Origin: Gautieria morchelliformis
Taxonomy: Eukaryota > Basidiomycota > Agaricomycetes > Gomphales > Gomphaceae
Assembly (NCBI GenBank): GCA_015179125.1
Contig: WHVA01000147.1
Coordinates: 62,001 to 126,000, forward strand
Direction of reading: 5' to 3'
Length of the DNA stretch: 64,000 nt
Below, one piece after another: positions 1-11,884 of this stretch (position 1 is the first letter of the stretch; the number at the start of each line of letters is the position of its first letter). Position numbers and translations under genes: made by a program. The notes under the pieces were generated by a model. That model did no database searches. It was not told the DNA's origin and saw only the letters and a list, made by a program, of their open reading frames with translations.

Positions 1-247
1 AAAGTTTAATGTTTTTTTGCAGGGTTTTTTATGTGTTTTTATAAGTTTCTTTGTAAAAGCACAAAGAAACCCATAAAAAACCCTGCAAAAAAACTTTGAC
101 TTTCTTTACAATTTTCTTGCTCCACAAATTCTAATAAAAACACAAAATCTTATTATAGTCTTTACATAAAAAACACTAAAAATATTTGGAAAATCTTTAT
201 TTTGAACAGTTTTTCAGGCAAGCAATCTTTTTTATGCCTGCAGTGGG
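1..247. repeat. CACTG-ended AT-rich foldback MITE, right part
   Basis: A strongly AT-rich palindromic segment ending in GCCTGCAGTG at about 247. Positions 1-105 fold on themselves (a CAGGGTTTTTTATG arm meets its complement), and the terminal 100 bp matches, as inverted and direct repeats, the complete element at 41799-42199 and the end fragment at 33581. Only the right part lies in the window. It has landed inside the Gypsy 3' ORF relic that resumes at 248. There is no coding capacity. The CACTG/CAGTG ends, with the 3-bp TAT duplication of the complete copy, suggest a CACTA-type (CMC) non-autonomous element; that class is inferred. Confidence 0.7.
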
Positions 248-817
248 AGCTGGGTCTCCCAGGTTATGGCTCAATGATCTGTTTGGTGTAACAGCTCAGT
301 GGCTGAGCTTCATAGACCCCCAGGAGTGTCTGACACCTCAAAGCACTAGCCTCCCCTCTTCCATCACGAGCCCCTACCTATTAGGGGACTGAGTGGGCCC
401 TGAGATCCTGCTCGACAGCTGCATGGATTGAGCAATATGTCCAGTGCTGCCACTCGCAAGGGCCAGCAAAAGGTCCTTTAGATCGCTCAGGCAAGGGCAA
501 CAGCCCTGCCGCCACTCACTCATGTGCAGCTCAATCAAGAGCTCGCCGGCATACTGCCACCACCACCACCACCGGATGACCCAGCCATCAAGGCCATCCT
601 CCACAATGACACAGGCCTCAATGACCAGATTGAGGGCCCTATTGATGCAGCAGGACAACAATACCCTACAGATGCCGCCATCCCCATGGAGGCATCACCA
701 GCTGAGTCACGAGCTCAGCCGGCCCCATACGATGCCAACATGGAAGTGTCAGGGGCTGTCAAGGATGCACTCATGGATGACCTTTATGACTCCTGAGTTT
801 TTCATAGAGGGGATGGG
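248..817 (+). pseudogene. Relic of Gypsy post-integrase ORF (3' part)
   Basis: Translations of 248-391 and 524-796 align clearly with the C-terminal part of the ORF at 53395-54174. Shared stretches include a LFG..QW.SF.D..ECLTPQST block, a PPPP.DDPA.KA block and the C-terminal APYDAN...DDLY[DA]S. At least one frame change separates the two blocks. The stop is followed at once by a purine tract (ATAGAGGGGATGGG) and then the LTR at 818. This is the same order as in the larger element, so the ORF belongs to the transposon. It is degenerate and probably not expressed. Function unknown. Confidence 0.75.
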
Positions 818-1044
818 TGTAAATAACCCATTTACCCACATTACCCCTAGGGAAATGTGCTACATTAGTAAATTAGATAACCGGCATGGGCCCACTGTAT
901 AGTTCTTGTGTGGGAACAGCACCACAGTTCCCCATCTTATCCTTACCTTGTAACTGTCACTATATAGCATCCAGAATACCACTCTCTGGTTAAGCTCTGT
1001 CTGCCCTTGTGATACACAAGGTCTTAAGATCACCTATCTTTACA
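818..1044 (+). mobile_element. Gypsy LTR (3' LTR of relic)
   Basis: Starts TGTAAATAACC and ends ATCTTTACA, the same termini as the LTR at 54196-54397. Internal blocks are shared in the same order: GGGCCCACTGTA, GTGTGGGAAC, CACTATATAGCATCCAGAATACC and CTTAAGATC. It directly follows the purine tract of the ORF relic, so this is a 3' LTR. It is about 25 bp longer than the 54.2-kb copy. Confidence 0.8.
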
Positions 1045-4000
1045 GTGCCCATATCCTCCTGTACAGCCACCCTGCCCGTGTCTAATCAACATCACCTCTC
1101 ATCCGCAAACTCCCTGCACAGCTGCAATGTCCCCAGCCTCTCTGTGCACCTGCACCCACCCAAGCATGCCCACAAGGAGAGCTGTGCAGAGTAACCCCTC
1201 CCCACCCCCATCCTCCCCAACCTCCTCACCTAGCCCTCCACATCCTTGCCTTTCTACCCCTCGTCCACCAGCAGTGCCACTGAGGAAGCCACCTACCACA
1301 TGTCGTTGCTGGGATCAGTGGAAGGCTTGCGCTTAGTGGGTTTCTCTTGTTAGGTGGGTTAGATATATGAATTATATCAATATTGTGAGCACTCAGTAAT
1401 GAGTGTGTCTTGGTGCCCATCCCCTCCCAGGTGTATGCACCTCCTGACTAAGCTCAGGGTGGAGGCTCTGGTGATGTCCCATATCAGTCACATGATACAG
1501 CCAGTGACAAAATGTTGTTGAACAAGATAGTGATAGACTAGAAGCTTTCGATCTCATAGTAGTAGATAGTAGGCAGTGGCAGTGATATCATAGTCTCAAC
1601 CAAGAGTTGAGGTATATCAGTGGAAAACAGATCATATAACGATCAGACACACCTATAGAGGATATTTGAGTGAGAACAGCTAATTTCTGGCTCTCGTAGC
1701 ATACATTTGATAGTAGCTATTTATACTATAATGTAAAGCAGCACTGAGGTTCAGGATAGTAGAGAAATGGGGCTAAACATTACATGCAGACAAGGGGATG
1801 GCTGTATGTAGCTATGGAGCATCAGTGATGCAGATAATGATCTAGTAACAAGTATTCAAGCTAAAGTCATAACAAAACATACAAAGCCCCTGTCAACGAG
1901 ATGGGGGGATAGTATGCACTGAATCATGTCTGTGGAGCAATAAAGAAATAAATCTTGGTATGGCGTATATGCACATGCTCACCTTCAACTCCACCGCTGG
2001 TATGTGCTCCTCCTGAGCTCATGGGTTACCCTATACCTACATATACCTGTGTCCTTTAATTTCCATCATGTTCGGTGCTACTTTGTAGTGTGGTGAGCAC
2101 TGCAGCATTTAATCGAGAGTTGCCAAAGACCTGGCGCTTGCTGCAGTCAAGTGCCCAGGTACTGACCGATCATCAAGGTCAGTGCCTGTGCACATCCACG
2201 GAGGCCAGCAGCTATGACCTTATCTAGCCAGCAGATAAGATAATCCTATTCGTGTGAGCATATGCTCATGCATTAGTTCATGTCTGTCATGTGGTGCTCA
2301 TTACTTGATAGGTTTTCTTAGTGTGTGTCACAACTATTCATACAATGAAAATGACTGCATATTGTGTTTGTCATAACAGCTTCAATGTGGGATCTATCTG
2401 GGAATATGAGTCAGTGTCGGTCAGTGAGTTGTCAACTAGCTTGCAATGATGCTTTTGTGTTTCAGTGGTTTGTTGTGCAATGGCTTCACCATCATCAATG
2501 AGGGAGATGCATGGAGGTAAGGAAGGAAAAGAAATGGGTATGGGAGGGTGGTTGACACAATTTTATATGTTTTGAGGTGTGACGACACAGTGTGTTTAAT
2601 ATCCTCCCAATTGGGACACTTATGGCTAAATGCAGGTTTTCACTGTTTAATTACATTGTGCTCTTGTACCAGTCTAAATGCAATTGCTATCTGATTGAGT
2701 TGAGTACTGACACTGGGTTGAAGCTAGTATGATATGATCACAGTCCAGAATATTCAACAATGCAAATATAGGTTAATGTGGCCGAACCTATTTTTAGTAA
2801 GAAAGCATTATCTATTTGCAGTGAGGCATGCATAGATACATGTATTTGAACCCCAACCAGCCCGAGTAGTTGTATATGTTAGTGAATTGTGAAAGCAAAC
2901 TTCTCGAAGCTTGTTTATCTCCCATACTAAGCCATTGATCAGATCCCCTTGCTTGTCAAGGGCACTGCGATGTGAGAATACCATGGGAAATCCGACACCT
3001 TTTTCCAAGCTTTCTCTGCATATTATGCAATTGTGAGTTTAACAAGCATACAGTACTGCTTTTGTCCTTGAATCACATATGGCATATGTGTCAATAGTCA
3101 TAAGTGGTCTCTCCTCTATGTCTTTCCTCATTGTGTCAGAGCCCCTTCCACTCTTGAATTGTGCTCCTCAAAGTCTTTCCTCAACAAGACACTTCTTCCA
3201 GTGTGGAATTGCGCATGTACTTGACATGACTCGGAATGAAGCGATTTCATTCATAGCCTTGTGCATTGTCACTCGTCTTCAACTACATAAATGACCCCTT
3301 TGAATAACTTGTACAGGTCCATCCTCTCCCTGCCGAAGGGGCATATCCTCCTGGCTCAAACCCTGGCGACAACATTACCGGTGCAAAGGCCCAGTTTGAG
3401 CTTGTCGCTCCATGAGTCCCCATGCTCACTCTCTTCAGACATGACTGAAACAAGTATATGTCAAACATCTGCTCTATCCATGAAGCGGCCCTAAGGATAA
3501 AGGCCAAAGTTCCAGTGCAGAACGGACCCATTCATCTCACCATCAGACACTCACTTGTTATTGTGAGTGTAGTAAAATACATCCACATGCTACCTCTGAC
3601 ACAGTTTCCAGGAGAGAATGGAAAGTAATGATACAAGTGATGGTTATGATGATAGTGAAGAACTCAACAGAGGAGAGAATGGTCAGTTCACATTGTTAAT
3701 GCATGTACTTACCTCATTAACTACATCGGTTGGAGTCCAACAAAAAGGAGTTTAATGGCTTAGCCCTCGTCTATGATGCCAAAGAAGACACACTTATCTA
3801 CAGCATCGAAGTACCGATTGTACATGTCTATGTATACAGTGCAAGATTGCAACACCTCCTTGCATGATCACACTTACATGCTATTGCAAGCAAGGGGTAT
3901 TGCCGGCACCGTGGCCCTACATCTAGTCCAAAATGAAAGCTCAAATGTATAGTAATATATCTTATGATGGTCTGAATACATGGGGTAAACCTACTCCGTG

Positions 4001-4261
4001 TTTCCGCTCTAAGCCAAGCCGCCCTAACCTAGTCGGGATTTATTTTCAGACTCCCAAAACGCGGTGTCTGGTAATTGATGCCGGAGCACCGCACCGGATG
4101 GAATACAATAGTAGCTATTAGAGACGGAAGAACGGGAGGGTACACTAAAAATCGCTGTCGGTGGGAAGAAACGCTTGGGAGATACAACGTTCGTTTCGTA
4201 TTACTATACAAGTTGAGACGGTCAGGAGATGGTGAGACAAGTCTTACTAGTTCTCTCTCGG
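1045..4261. other. Gene-poor stretch without a supported gene
   Basis: About 3.2 kb of mixed-composition DNA with only short random frames. Around 1513-1760 there is a stretch (TGTTGTTGAACAAGATAG ... AGCTATTTATACTATA) whose end resembles 40965-41010, so it may be an old Copia-type LTR fragment. A block at 2600-2680 (GCAGGTTTTCACT..TTAATTACA) loosely resembles 34570-34615. I see no conserved protein, RNA gene or clean element border here. Confidence 0.5.
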
Positions 4262-4830
4262 GGTTGTCAACGCACGAGGCGCTGGTGCCGGCCTAGCCAA
4301 CCGCGGACGGTTCACGAGGGCGAGATGAGAGGTCAGCGCATACTGGCACTGATCTGATTAGATTTTTAGTCGCACGAGGCGCTGGTGCCTAGCCATGCGC
4401 GGACGGTTCCCGAACGCGAGATGAGAGGTCAGGGCATGCTGGCGCTCTTGTTGAATAGATTTTTAGTCGCTCTGCGGGCTGCCCTGAGGCTGTCAACGCA
4501 CGGGCTGATGCGCTGATGCCTAGCACCGCGAACGGTTCACGAGGGCGAGATGAGAGGTCAGGGTGCTGGCACTCTCGCTGAATAGATTTTTAGTCGCTCT
4601 GCAGGCTGCCCTGAGGCTGTCAATGCACGAGGCGCTGATGCCTACTACAACCGCGAACGGTTCACGAGGGCGAGATGAGAGGTCAGGGTGCTGGCACTCT
4701 CGCTGAATAGATTTTTAGTCGCTCTGCAGGCTGCCCTGAGGCTGTCAATGCACGAGGCGCTGATGCCTACTACAACCGCGAACGGTTCACGAGGGCGAGA
4801 TGAGAGGTCGGCGCATGCTGGCATCTCGTG
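4262..4830. repeat. Minisatellite, ~125-bp unit, five copies
   Basis: Five head-to-tail units each contain CACGAGG or a variant, a CGGTTC[AC]CGA motif, GCGAGATGAGAGGTC and, in most, GATTTTTAGTCGC. Units start near 4271, 4371, 4497, 4622 and 4747, giving periods of about 100, 126, 125 and 125 bp. The last two full units are nearly identical, which suggests recent amplification; the first is shortened. No open frame spans the array. Confidence 0.9.
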
Positions 4831-5261
4831 AAAATCAAAGATTCAAGTTTAAATTACGGCTAGCGCCGCTCCATATATGTACTAATCCTCTCCGACTTGA
4901 TCGATCACTTGGAACTCAGCCCGTGATGCCTCACCAAAACGGGAACCAATCACTGTCCACAAGTCTTCACTGACTATGGACGACATCGTGGGCTCGTCAC
5001 AATTGCATATCTAACATCCACTGCACATTCGGGGCACTGTGCTACTAGTAGTCGTTACCGACTGCTCACTGCAATTTGAAATTCGGCGTCGATTCTGTGT
5101 ATAACGGGTGCAGAAGCATCACTGAAGTGAAGCGATGCTTAGCGGGGAAATTTCTCTGGGCACAGCCCCCCCTTAGTCCTTAAATATGGGCCCTCAAATA
5201 TGGGCCCTCTCAAGGCAACACGCCCCGTTCGATTTTCTCCATACGACCACTCATAGTAACA
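4831..5261. promoter_or_regulatory. Upstream region of the secreted-protein gene
   Basis: No gene. It contains a CTTAAATATGGG stretch followed by a direct repeat of ATATGGGCCCTC at about 5184-5212, roughly 50-80 bp before the ATG at 5262, where a TATA-like core promoter would be expected. The promoter role is inferred from position only. Confidence 0.3.
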
Positions 5262-5955
5262 ATGCAATTTCGCTCTGTTCTACTAGTCTCCGCCCTCTTC
5301 TTCTCCTCCTCGTACGTGGCTTCTGCAGCACCACAAGGTACGTGCCGTGCATTTCTAGCATGCGTTTGGACACTGACTGGATGGCATAAGTCAACTACGG
5401 CATCATCGGAAGCCTGACTTCTGACGGTGAGACTAAGCTTTTCATTCACGCATAACGTGCGCAGAGACTCATGTCCTCCGGCAGCTGCATCAATTGAGAG
5501 TGTTGCTACTTCCTTCGTGGAAAGTGTAGCCTCTGATGCGACGTCGGTTGCTGCCGGTATCTTTGAGACAGTGACCAGTACGTTTGTTTTGTCAACTTCC
5601 AGCGGCGACCATCGTTAATTGACCCCATACAAGGCGTTGGTGGATCTCTTTTCACTGTTGTTACCTCCGCCGGTGGCGAGGCCTTTACATTGGCAAGCAG
5701 CGAGGCCACCGCAATAGCAGGGGATATTACCAGCTTCTTCGAGGGAAAAACCGCCACCCAGACTCAGACCACCACGGCTCAGTCCACCGCGACTCAGTCA
5801 GTTTCTTTCTCCCCTTTCCGTTTATATACCACTCATCCTCCCTCAGCTCTAATGCTGCCTCACGCATGGCCATGGGTGGTCTGACTACGCCATTATACAC
5901 GAGTGGCCTGACAGTTCTCACTGGGATCTTCCTTGGTGCTTGGGCCATTCTATAA
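5262..5955 (+). CDS. Small secreted, probably GPI-anchored Ser/Thr-rich protein
   Basis: Five exons in phase: 5262-5337, 5391-5426, 5485-5577, 5634-5796 and 5847-5955, giving 158 aa. The ATG at 5262 opens a typical signal peptide (MQFRSVLLVSALFF..., cleavage near SAA-PQ). The middle is rich in Ser, Thr, Ala and Gln (TATQTQTTTAQ). The last ~20 residues are hydrophobic (SGLTVLTGIFLGAWAIL, then stop), as in a GPI-anchor signal or a single membrane anchor. The last intron uses donor GTCAGT, needed to stay in frame; the 36-nt second exon is the least certain. I recognise no catalytic domain. The likely role is a cell-surface or wall protein, inferred from architecture. Confidence 0.65.
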
Positions 5956-6614
5956 GGAGACTATGAAAAGGGCATTTTGTCAATGGACGCTTGTCTAGTA
6001 TGAACTTGTGGCTGTGTCAATTCCAGCCATTCATTGTACTTGACTCGTGGTTATGATATGTTTGCTAGGCTTGTACCAATGCTATTATATGTTGAAAAAT
6101 CTGAAATGGTAATTACTCCCAGTCGTTAGTAGGAATATTTCTTGGAAGAAGATTGAGATAATATAAAAGTGGTCAGAAATCGTACTAATCTGTAATCTAA
6201 TTAGATGTAATGGGAATTGGAAATGCTGTACCGAGATATTAGTTGTAATCTAAATTGCATGAATATAAATTGACATCCTAGTCGCCGGAAACCACCTATT
6301 GAACATTACGCCGAACCGATCATCGGCCCGCAGCTGGTGAGCGCGGATATACTACCAGCTCGAAGGACACCGGTCACGGGGGTTCCTTCAAATATATGGC
6401 CAGAGTTGTTCCTGGCGAAGATTATTAGCCATCATGATGCATACCGTACGGTGCTCTGCGCTATACCGTCATGCGTTGACGTCTCCTATGATGCAAGTTT
6501 TCCTCACTCATAAATGTTCAGCAGTTCCAACGCGCCGCTCCCCTCGCGACACAGGGGAAATAGGATGCTTAAATTTAATGCTTATACCAGTGTGCACCTT
6601 TCTCTGTACACACC
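5956..6614. other. Intergenic region between secreted protein and aquaporin
   Basis: AT-rich 3' flank of the preceding gene followed by the upstream region of the aquaporin. No supported ORF or RNA gene. The longer frames in 6434-6900 overlap aquaporin exons and introns and are not separate genes. Confidence 0.4.
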
Positions 6615-8235
6615 ATGTTGCGCTTCCATACAGACATTCATTCGATCAGACGCGATATCGCCGCCGCGGCTTTGGAGTTCTTAGGGACTGTGAGTGCCCC
6701 TCGCTGAATTCGTCGTATCCATCGATATACCTATATCTTTTTCAGGTCGTGAGTCTGATGCACACACGACGATGCTGTTCGTCTAATGTCCATTTTAAAG
6801 CTGTTCCTGTTGCTCGGGCTTGGAGGCATTCAGGCTGCAATGTACGCCGACCTAGGTCGTACCGTAAATCGCAATGTGGTATCTGTAGAGAGTCTGCTCT
6901 ATATCGCGTAAATTATCATCCATTTTACCTCATTCCAGGTTGTTACTAACTTGAATATGGCACCGGACAGGGTCTCCATGGGGCTTGCTTTTCTAGTCAC
7001 GGGGTGGCTATTTTATCGGTACGGGCGTTGGTCTGTTTCCCGATCCCCCTATGCACGTTTAATGGCTGTTCCTCCTAGCGTTACCGATGGCCTATTCAAT
7101 CCTGCTGTCAGCACAGCCTTCTTTGTACTGGGTGTTATTGGTCCCGTCCGTTGGGCACTGTTTTGCCTAGCACAGGTATTTGAGTTGCACCAGCAGTTAT
7201 CTCTATATGCTAAGTGGCATAGTTAATTGGGGGAATTGTGGCTTCCGCCTTGCTTCTAGCGTTGCTACCAGGCCCGCTGGATGTCAAGTACGTTGTTTGA
7301 GATAGCCTGGAAGGCAATTGTGAAACTAAGTCGCCTAGCACTGCCCCGGGACCAGGTGTCAATCGTGCTCAAGCCCTCTTCATTGAGATGTTCATTACGG
7401 CCACAGTACGGGATGCTTTTTTTAACCTCGCTCCTATGTCATTGATCCGATTATTTCAGCTCTGCTTGGCAGTTCTTATGCTTGCTGATCAGAAGCAAGA
7501 TAAATCGGCCTTCGCCCCTGTGAGTGCTGAACGTTCTGAACGGTCGCCGTCACTCTTTTTACACTCGTCTATGTGACATTATCTGTAGATTGGCATTGGC
7601 CTCACTTTATTTGTCTGTGAACTGTGCGAGCTTTTTACCCTTGAACGCATGCTTGAACACTAACTCGCTCCCTTCCTAGTTGGGCGGTAGGCGCGATAGA
7701 GGTTCTAGCTGTCGATTCTAATTTCCACGAACCTTAGGTCCCATTCACAGGGGGGGCAATGAATACAGCACGTGCGTTCGGACCAGCCGTGGTCACACAC
7801 TTTGAAAACTCCCACTGGATATATTGGGTAGGGCCGTTACTGGGAAGTCTCCTAGCGGCTGGTGAGTCACTATATTCATGCAATCATTCAGGCAACCCAC
7901 CATAAGCTCGCGCAGCGGTTTACAGAGCTATAGAGCCGTGAGCAGATAGCTACCATTCCAGTGGCACCGTCTGTCTAATCACTATACAGGGTCTACTTCT
8001 GGGTACTTAAGCCCGAGCAACTTGAAAATGTACGTGAGGGACGCGCGCCTGATCCGACGCAAGCGTAAGTTCTGTCCATATGCAATATGTTTTTTTTTTG
8101 ATGTCTAGGCTCAGTGAGGGGGTTGCCGCCTTTACACCTCGTGTCGGCAAAACGTCAGATGGTGGCGGTGGTGGTTCTGGGAGGAATCCGTCCGAGCGCC
8201 GTAGTGGCATGAATCCCGGGGATAGTCCTGCCTAG
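6615..8235 (+). CDS. Aquaporin (MIP family channel)
   Basis: A water or small-solute channel of the fungal MIP family, split by about ten short introns. ATG 6615 begins [20 protein letters not shown], leading into the first membrane helix (EFLGT, then [13 protein letters not shown]). Later exons give [15 protein letters not shown], the first NPA box ([12 protein letters not shown], ~7092-7126), a helix ending in LAQ, and the second half-pore box written [12 protein letters not shown] (~7760). The C-terminal helix ([16 protein letters not shown]) and a Gly/Ser-rich tail end at TAG 8233. One intron (6909 to ~6971) has a CTAAC branch site before CAG. The junction after EFLGT (6693-6795) is the least certain. 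The frame looks intact. Transported solute not determinable. Confidence 0.8.
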
Positions 8236-9162
8236 CTCTCACGTCGCTGCAGGCGATAGTAAGCCTGTCCGACTCTCCGAGATTTCGCCGGGTTTTTGTC
8301 TAGATTTCAGTTATATTGTATAAATTGTTTGGTAATATTACTTCTCCCTTCGTCTATTTGGTCAGTTGGAAGAGAGACATAGTTGAACGTACGTGAGGCA
8401 TGGGGAATAACCACACTACTGCATGGTAAGTACGTCTCACTGCTGCGCCCGAAGAAGGCGCGCAGCAATAACATACGGGGAGATGCGTGGGTCGGGGTTG
8501 GGGGTCGGACAGTCCCGCCGGTGCCCCGTGTTACCGATACATTAGATGTCCGCGCGGAGCGGGAGGGGGGAAAAGGCCGCGCCGAGTCCTGCCGTCTTGC
8601 CCACGCCCGTCTCGTCACCAGCGGAACCCGCCCCCGCGATTCGCAGGATATGAGAAGGGAGGGCCCGGGGCGCGGTTGTGCAGGGGGAGGGAGACCGCGC
8701 GGAGGGTAGGAGGGGAGGGGTAGGACGACGAGAATGAGGAAGAGGACGACGACGGGGACGGGCCCGGGGGTTGGGAGGCGCGTGAGCGTTATGAATGCGG
8801 AGCGGAGCGGGCTGGCGAGGGCGAGGCTTGTGAGTGGCGTGGGTGGTGGGGCGGGCGTGCGGGGGGAGGGGGGGGGAGAGAGGGAGAGAGGGAGGGGATG
8901 GACCCAGTGCACGAGGGGGGGAGAGAGGGAGGGGGTGGACCCAGGTGCACGAGCGGCCGGCGCGGTTGGCGCACGGGAGCGGCGGCGGACGTGGGTGCGA
9001 GGCCGCGCGTGCGTCGTTTCGCGTCCCCTGGGCCTCTGGGACTGGTTCCGTGTTGGGCTGGGTCTGATCTATCATAGTACCTTACTCTTCCTCGGTCTCT
9101 CTGCTTTCTTCCATTCGCATGAGCATACTCATACACGCGCACCTACACTGGACACTCCACGG
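8236..9162. other. GC-rich, G-skewed low-complexity island
   Basis: From about 8480 to 9060 the plus strand becomes strongly G-rich, with runs such as GGGGGGAGGGGGGGGGAGAG near 8860-8880 and GGGGGGAGAGAGGGAGGGGG near 8925. Frames stay open on both strands here only because GC-rich DNA lacks stop codons. Their translations are Arg/Gly- or Pro/Ser-rich with no domain. The G-tracts could form G-quadruplexes. No gene is called. Confidence 0.5.
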
Positions 9163-9360
9163 AACATGGGAGACCTGGAAGGCAGATAGGGAATGAACGG
9201 CCTCATGTTTGGCCTTCTGGTACCACGCACCAAGTGGTCGAAATCGCTTGGCCCACACCATCCAGACATGTTGCGCTAGCCGTGGACAAGAATGAAGACG
9301 AAAGTCGGACATACGGAAAAAACAGGGCTATAATGCACCATAGCCGATGGACAGTAAGGT
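9163..9360. repeat. Dispersed repeat, copy 1
   Basis: Shares several ordered blocks with 11885-12300: GAAGGCAGAT.GGGAAT, TGGTCGAAATCGCTT, GTTG..CT.GCCGTGG, AATGAAGA.GAAAGTC.GACAT and a GGGCTA.A.TA block. Spacing differs, so both look like eroded copies of one non-coding repeat. No terminal repeats or coding frame were found. Confidence 0.5.
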
Positions 9361-9639
9361 TCTCAGTTCTGATCTCGTCTGAGGTTCCGCTTGATCTTGA
9401 TTCCCACATTGGACACTTTGTTGGCAACACACCTCATGCAAAACATTCGGTTTGTCAGTCAACCCTTTATCAACCCACTGGACAATGTTCCTCTCTACAG
9501 TACGACCTTCGTTGACGCCATAACACAGCATCCCTTCAGTAATGCACACCTCAAAACGCAGTGATCGGTAGCGTTCATACTAAATAGAATAAGTAATGCA
9601 GGCTCCATGTTCCAGAAACCACCTACGCACCGGCTGCGC

Positions 9640-9880
9640 CGCCACGCCGGAGCTGTGCTTGCAAAGACGTCACCTCCTCCCTTTGCGTCTGTCCGTAGCC
9701 TTTGCTGCCACCTCAGCCTTTGATGCCACCGCAGTAGCCTTTGCTGCCTCCGCCCTTAGCTTCTGTTCTCGCTCGGCTGCCTCCCGCGCCACCTCCCTTC
9801 GTGCTTCCTGTACTTCCCGTTGGGATTCCCGTTGGACTTCCTCTCGAGGGGTTTGTCCCCGCCGATACCCCTAATGGTCT
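9640..9880 (-). pseudogene. Short coiled-coil-like frame, no start
   Basis: On the minus strand, after a stop at about 9875, a ~65-codon frame encodes a highly charged Glu/Arg/Ala-rich stretch with a repeated R-E-V-Q / A-R-E pattern, then Ala-rich AAKATAVASKAEVAAKA, ending RRKGRR-stop. It looks like the tail of a coiled-coil protein, but there is no ATG and I could not find an upstream exon. It may be a gene relic or chance; no function assigned. Confidence 0.25.
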
Positions 9881-9885
9881 CTTCC

Positions 9886-10037
9886 CCGGTGAAACAGGCT
9901 ATTTGATCAGATGCTGATACCTCCTTCGAAAGGGAAGGGGGGAGGGATGTCAACGAGATCCAACTCTCATTGACATCCGTCTTCCCTTCCCTTTCGAAGG
10001 AGGTCTCAGCATCTGATCAAATAACCTGTCTCACCGG
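9886..10037. repeat. Near-perfect hairpin, 68-bp arms
   Basis: Arms 9886-9953 and 9970-10037 are near-perfect reverse complements (for example CTATTTGATCAGATGCTGA against TCAGCATCTGATCAAATA) around a 16-bp loop. The arms start CCGGTGA and end CACCGG. No open frame or obvious flanking duplication. It could be a tiny foldback element, or a source of hairpin RNA if transcribed. Confidence 0.85.
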
Positions 10038-11884
10038 GTGTACTGTAACCACACGCGCTTACATCAAACGCGCTACAAGGGCCATCTCCGTACGTTCCAC
10101 AGCGAGTCGAGCATTTTGAAGCAAGCGGACTATGTTGGCAGTCTTGTACCGCACGAAAACCTGCAGCTAGACACTCTTCCGACACCGACACGTTGCAGGT
10201 CGGAGGGATGTTGTGATCACGTGCCACGCGGGTCCGTGCCGCGAATCAAGACAAGTCAGCTACTTGCTGGAGCTAGCTCGCTGCATTCGGGTTTTGGTAC
10301 GCTGAGCCGGCCGAGGAGGTGAGCGCAGCATGCATTTTCGTCTGTTGACTCGGACGCTTGCCGTACGATATTTGTATATCTCGGTTTTGGAATCCAGTGA
10401 TTGGAACCAGGCATGCACACCATCGATATAACTCTGATGCATGATGTTTGTTTTGTTCAGTACCGGTCTTACTTATACTTATGTAGCCCTTGTCGCGGGT
10501 CTACGTAGACCGGTCTTCAATACAATGTTTCCGATGGCGTATTAGATCCAGCGTGCGTCCTGACGCGATCGATCAAGATAAGCCCGGAGATTTCATATCC
10601 TTTTGCTGATTTTGTTCTCCCAGATGGAGTAGCCATTCCGTGCACTATAGTGGTCGCCTGGCATCCTTTTCTGTTCAGGTGACAGATGGCTGGCTTCATC
10701 ACCGCACTCGTATCGCATCTTCCTTGCTTTCCGCATCGCTTTCTGTGATTTCTGGGCCGCGGCACAGCGCTGCAAGTGGAACAATTCTTGTCATCTTGCT
10801 CTGAGCTACCATGACGATGACTGAATTCGTCGACATTCATGCGTCCTTGCTAGGTCAGGAAGCCTGCTAGAGTAGATATGACAGCTTCAGCTAAGCTTAG
10901 CAACATTACTTAGTAGAGTCCAAGTTGGTATAGACTCAGGAATCTTTCCACGACTTGTTATATAAGCGCCACGCTGATCAGCTGTTAATATCAGTAATCA
11001 GGGTGATCGATGTGTGCTATGCAACAGATCGAGCACGCCTCACTTGGACCCGGCATGCGTTCACCAATAAGTACAAAGCAAGCTCAAATCCACTAGACAA
11101 GTCAGGTCAGGAAAGATCCACGTTCTATCCCTCAAGGTCGCTATCATCCCTGCTGATGGGGTTCTGATCTTGGGCACGTGCCGACGTAAGATACTAAATA
11201 CATTCGTTGCCTACACTTCGAAAACAAGCACAAAGCAGGCGTGTCCGCTAGACCACTGCAAAATGCATACTTGTGTGGCATGGGTCATGACTCACATCTT
11301 CACAATCCGCAGTAGGAGTGAGATTCACTCGGATTCATACTCCAGGCGGTTCTGCGCCAGAGGTATGATTGTATAGGCTTAGTATAATTAGTGACCCAGG
11401 GCAGGACAGGGTACCTTTACGAGAATGATGCAACTTGAAGATGTAGATATATGTATTTACTTTGCAGTGGCACGGGTATGTGCTGGAGTCTGCCAAGGGT
11501 TGTTCTACAATATAGGGCAAGTCAGCATCAAGTCATTACTGTAAGGCGACGAGAATATGATTTCAGCCTCAACCTTTGATGCGTTGGGTACACACGACAA
11601 CCACCAAGGTCGCCCATATTGCAAGAGGGAGTAGCATGTGAACTTACACTTACAGTAACGAAGCACACCACAAAACGGCACCTTGCGTATGTTTCAATAA
11701 AAAGGGCCTCTCCGTCATGGACGAGATTTAATATACTGTATAATGCTCGTGGCTTCAAGTTGAACCCCCCACAAAAAAAAAAAAAAAGCAACCCCAACAA
11801 TCCGCAAGAAACCCTGGGCCTGAGCCTCCTTTGCCCTTCATGAAACGATGATGAGTGGAGCGGCCGAGTCGTAGGAAGACGCGC
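10038..11884. other. Intergenic stretch, nothing supported
   Basis: No frame here has a recognisable domain or a coherent exon-intron structure. Short minus frames at 10517-10840 are charged but unrecognised. An A-run at 11772-11787 (AAAAAAAAAAAAAA) is the only simple repeat of note. Confidence 0.4.

Noticed and set aside
8307-9189. Long overlapping frames on both strands
   Set aside because: They exist only because the GC-rich sequence lacks stop codons; low-complexity Arg/Gly or Pro/Ser translations, no domain, no splice structure.
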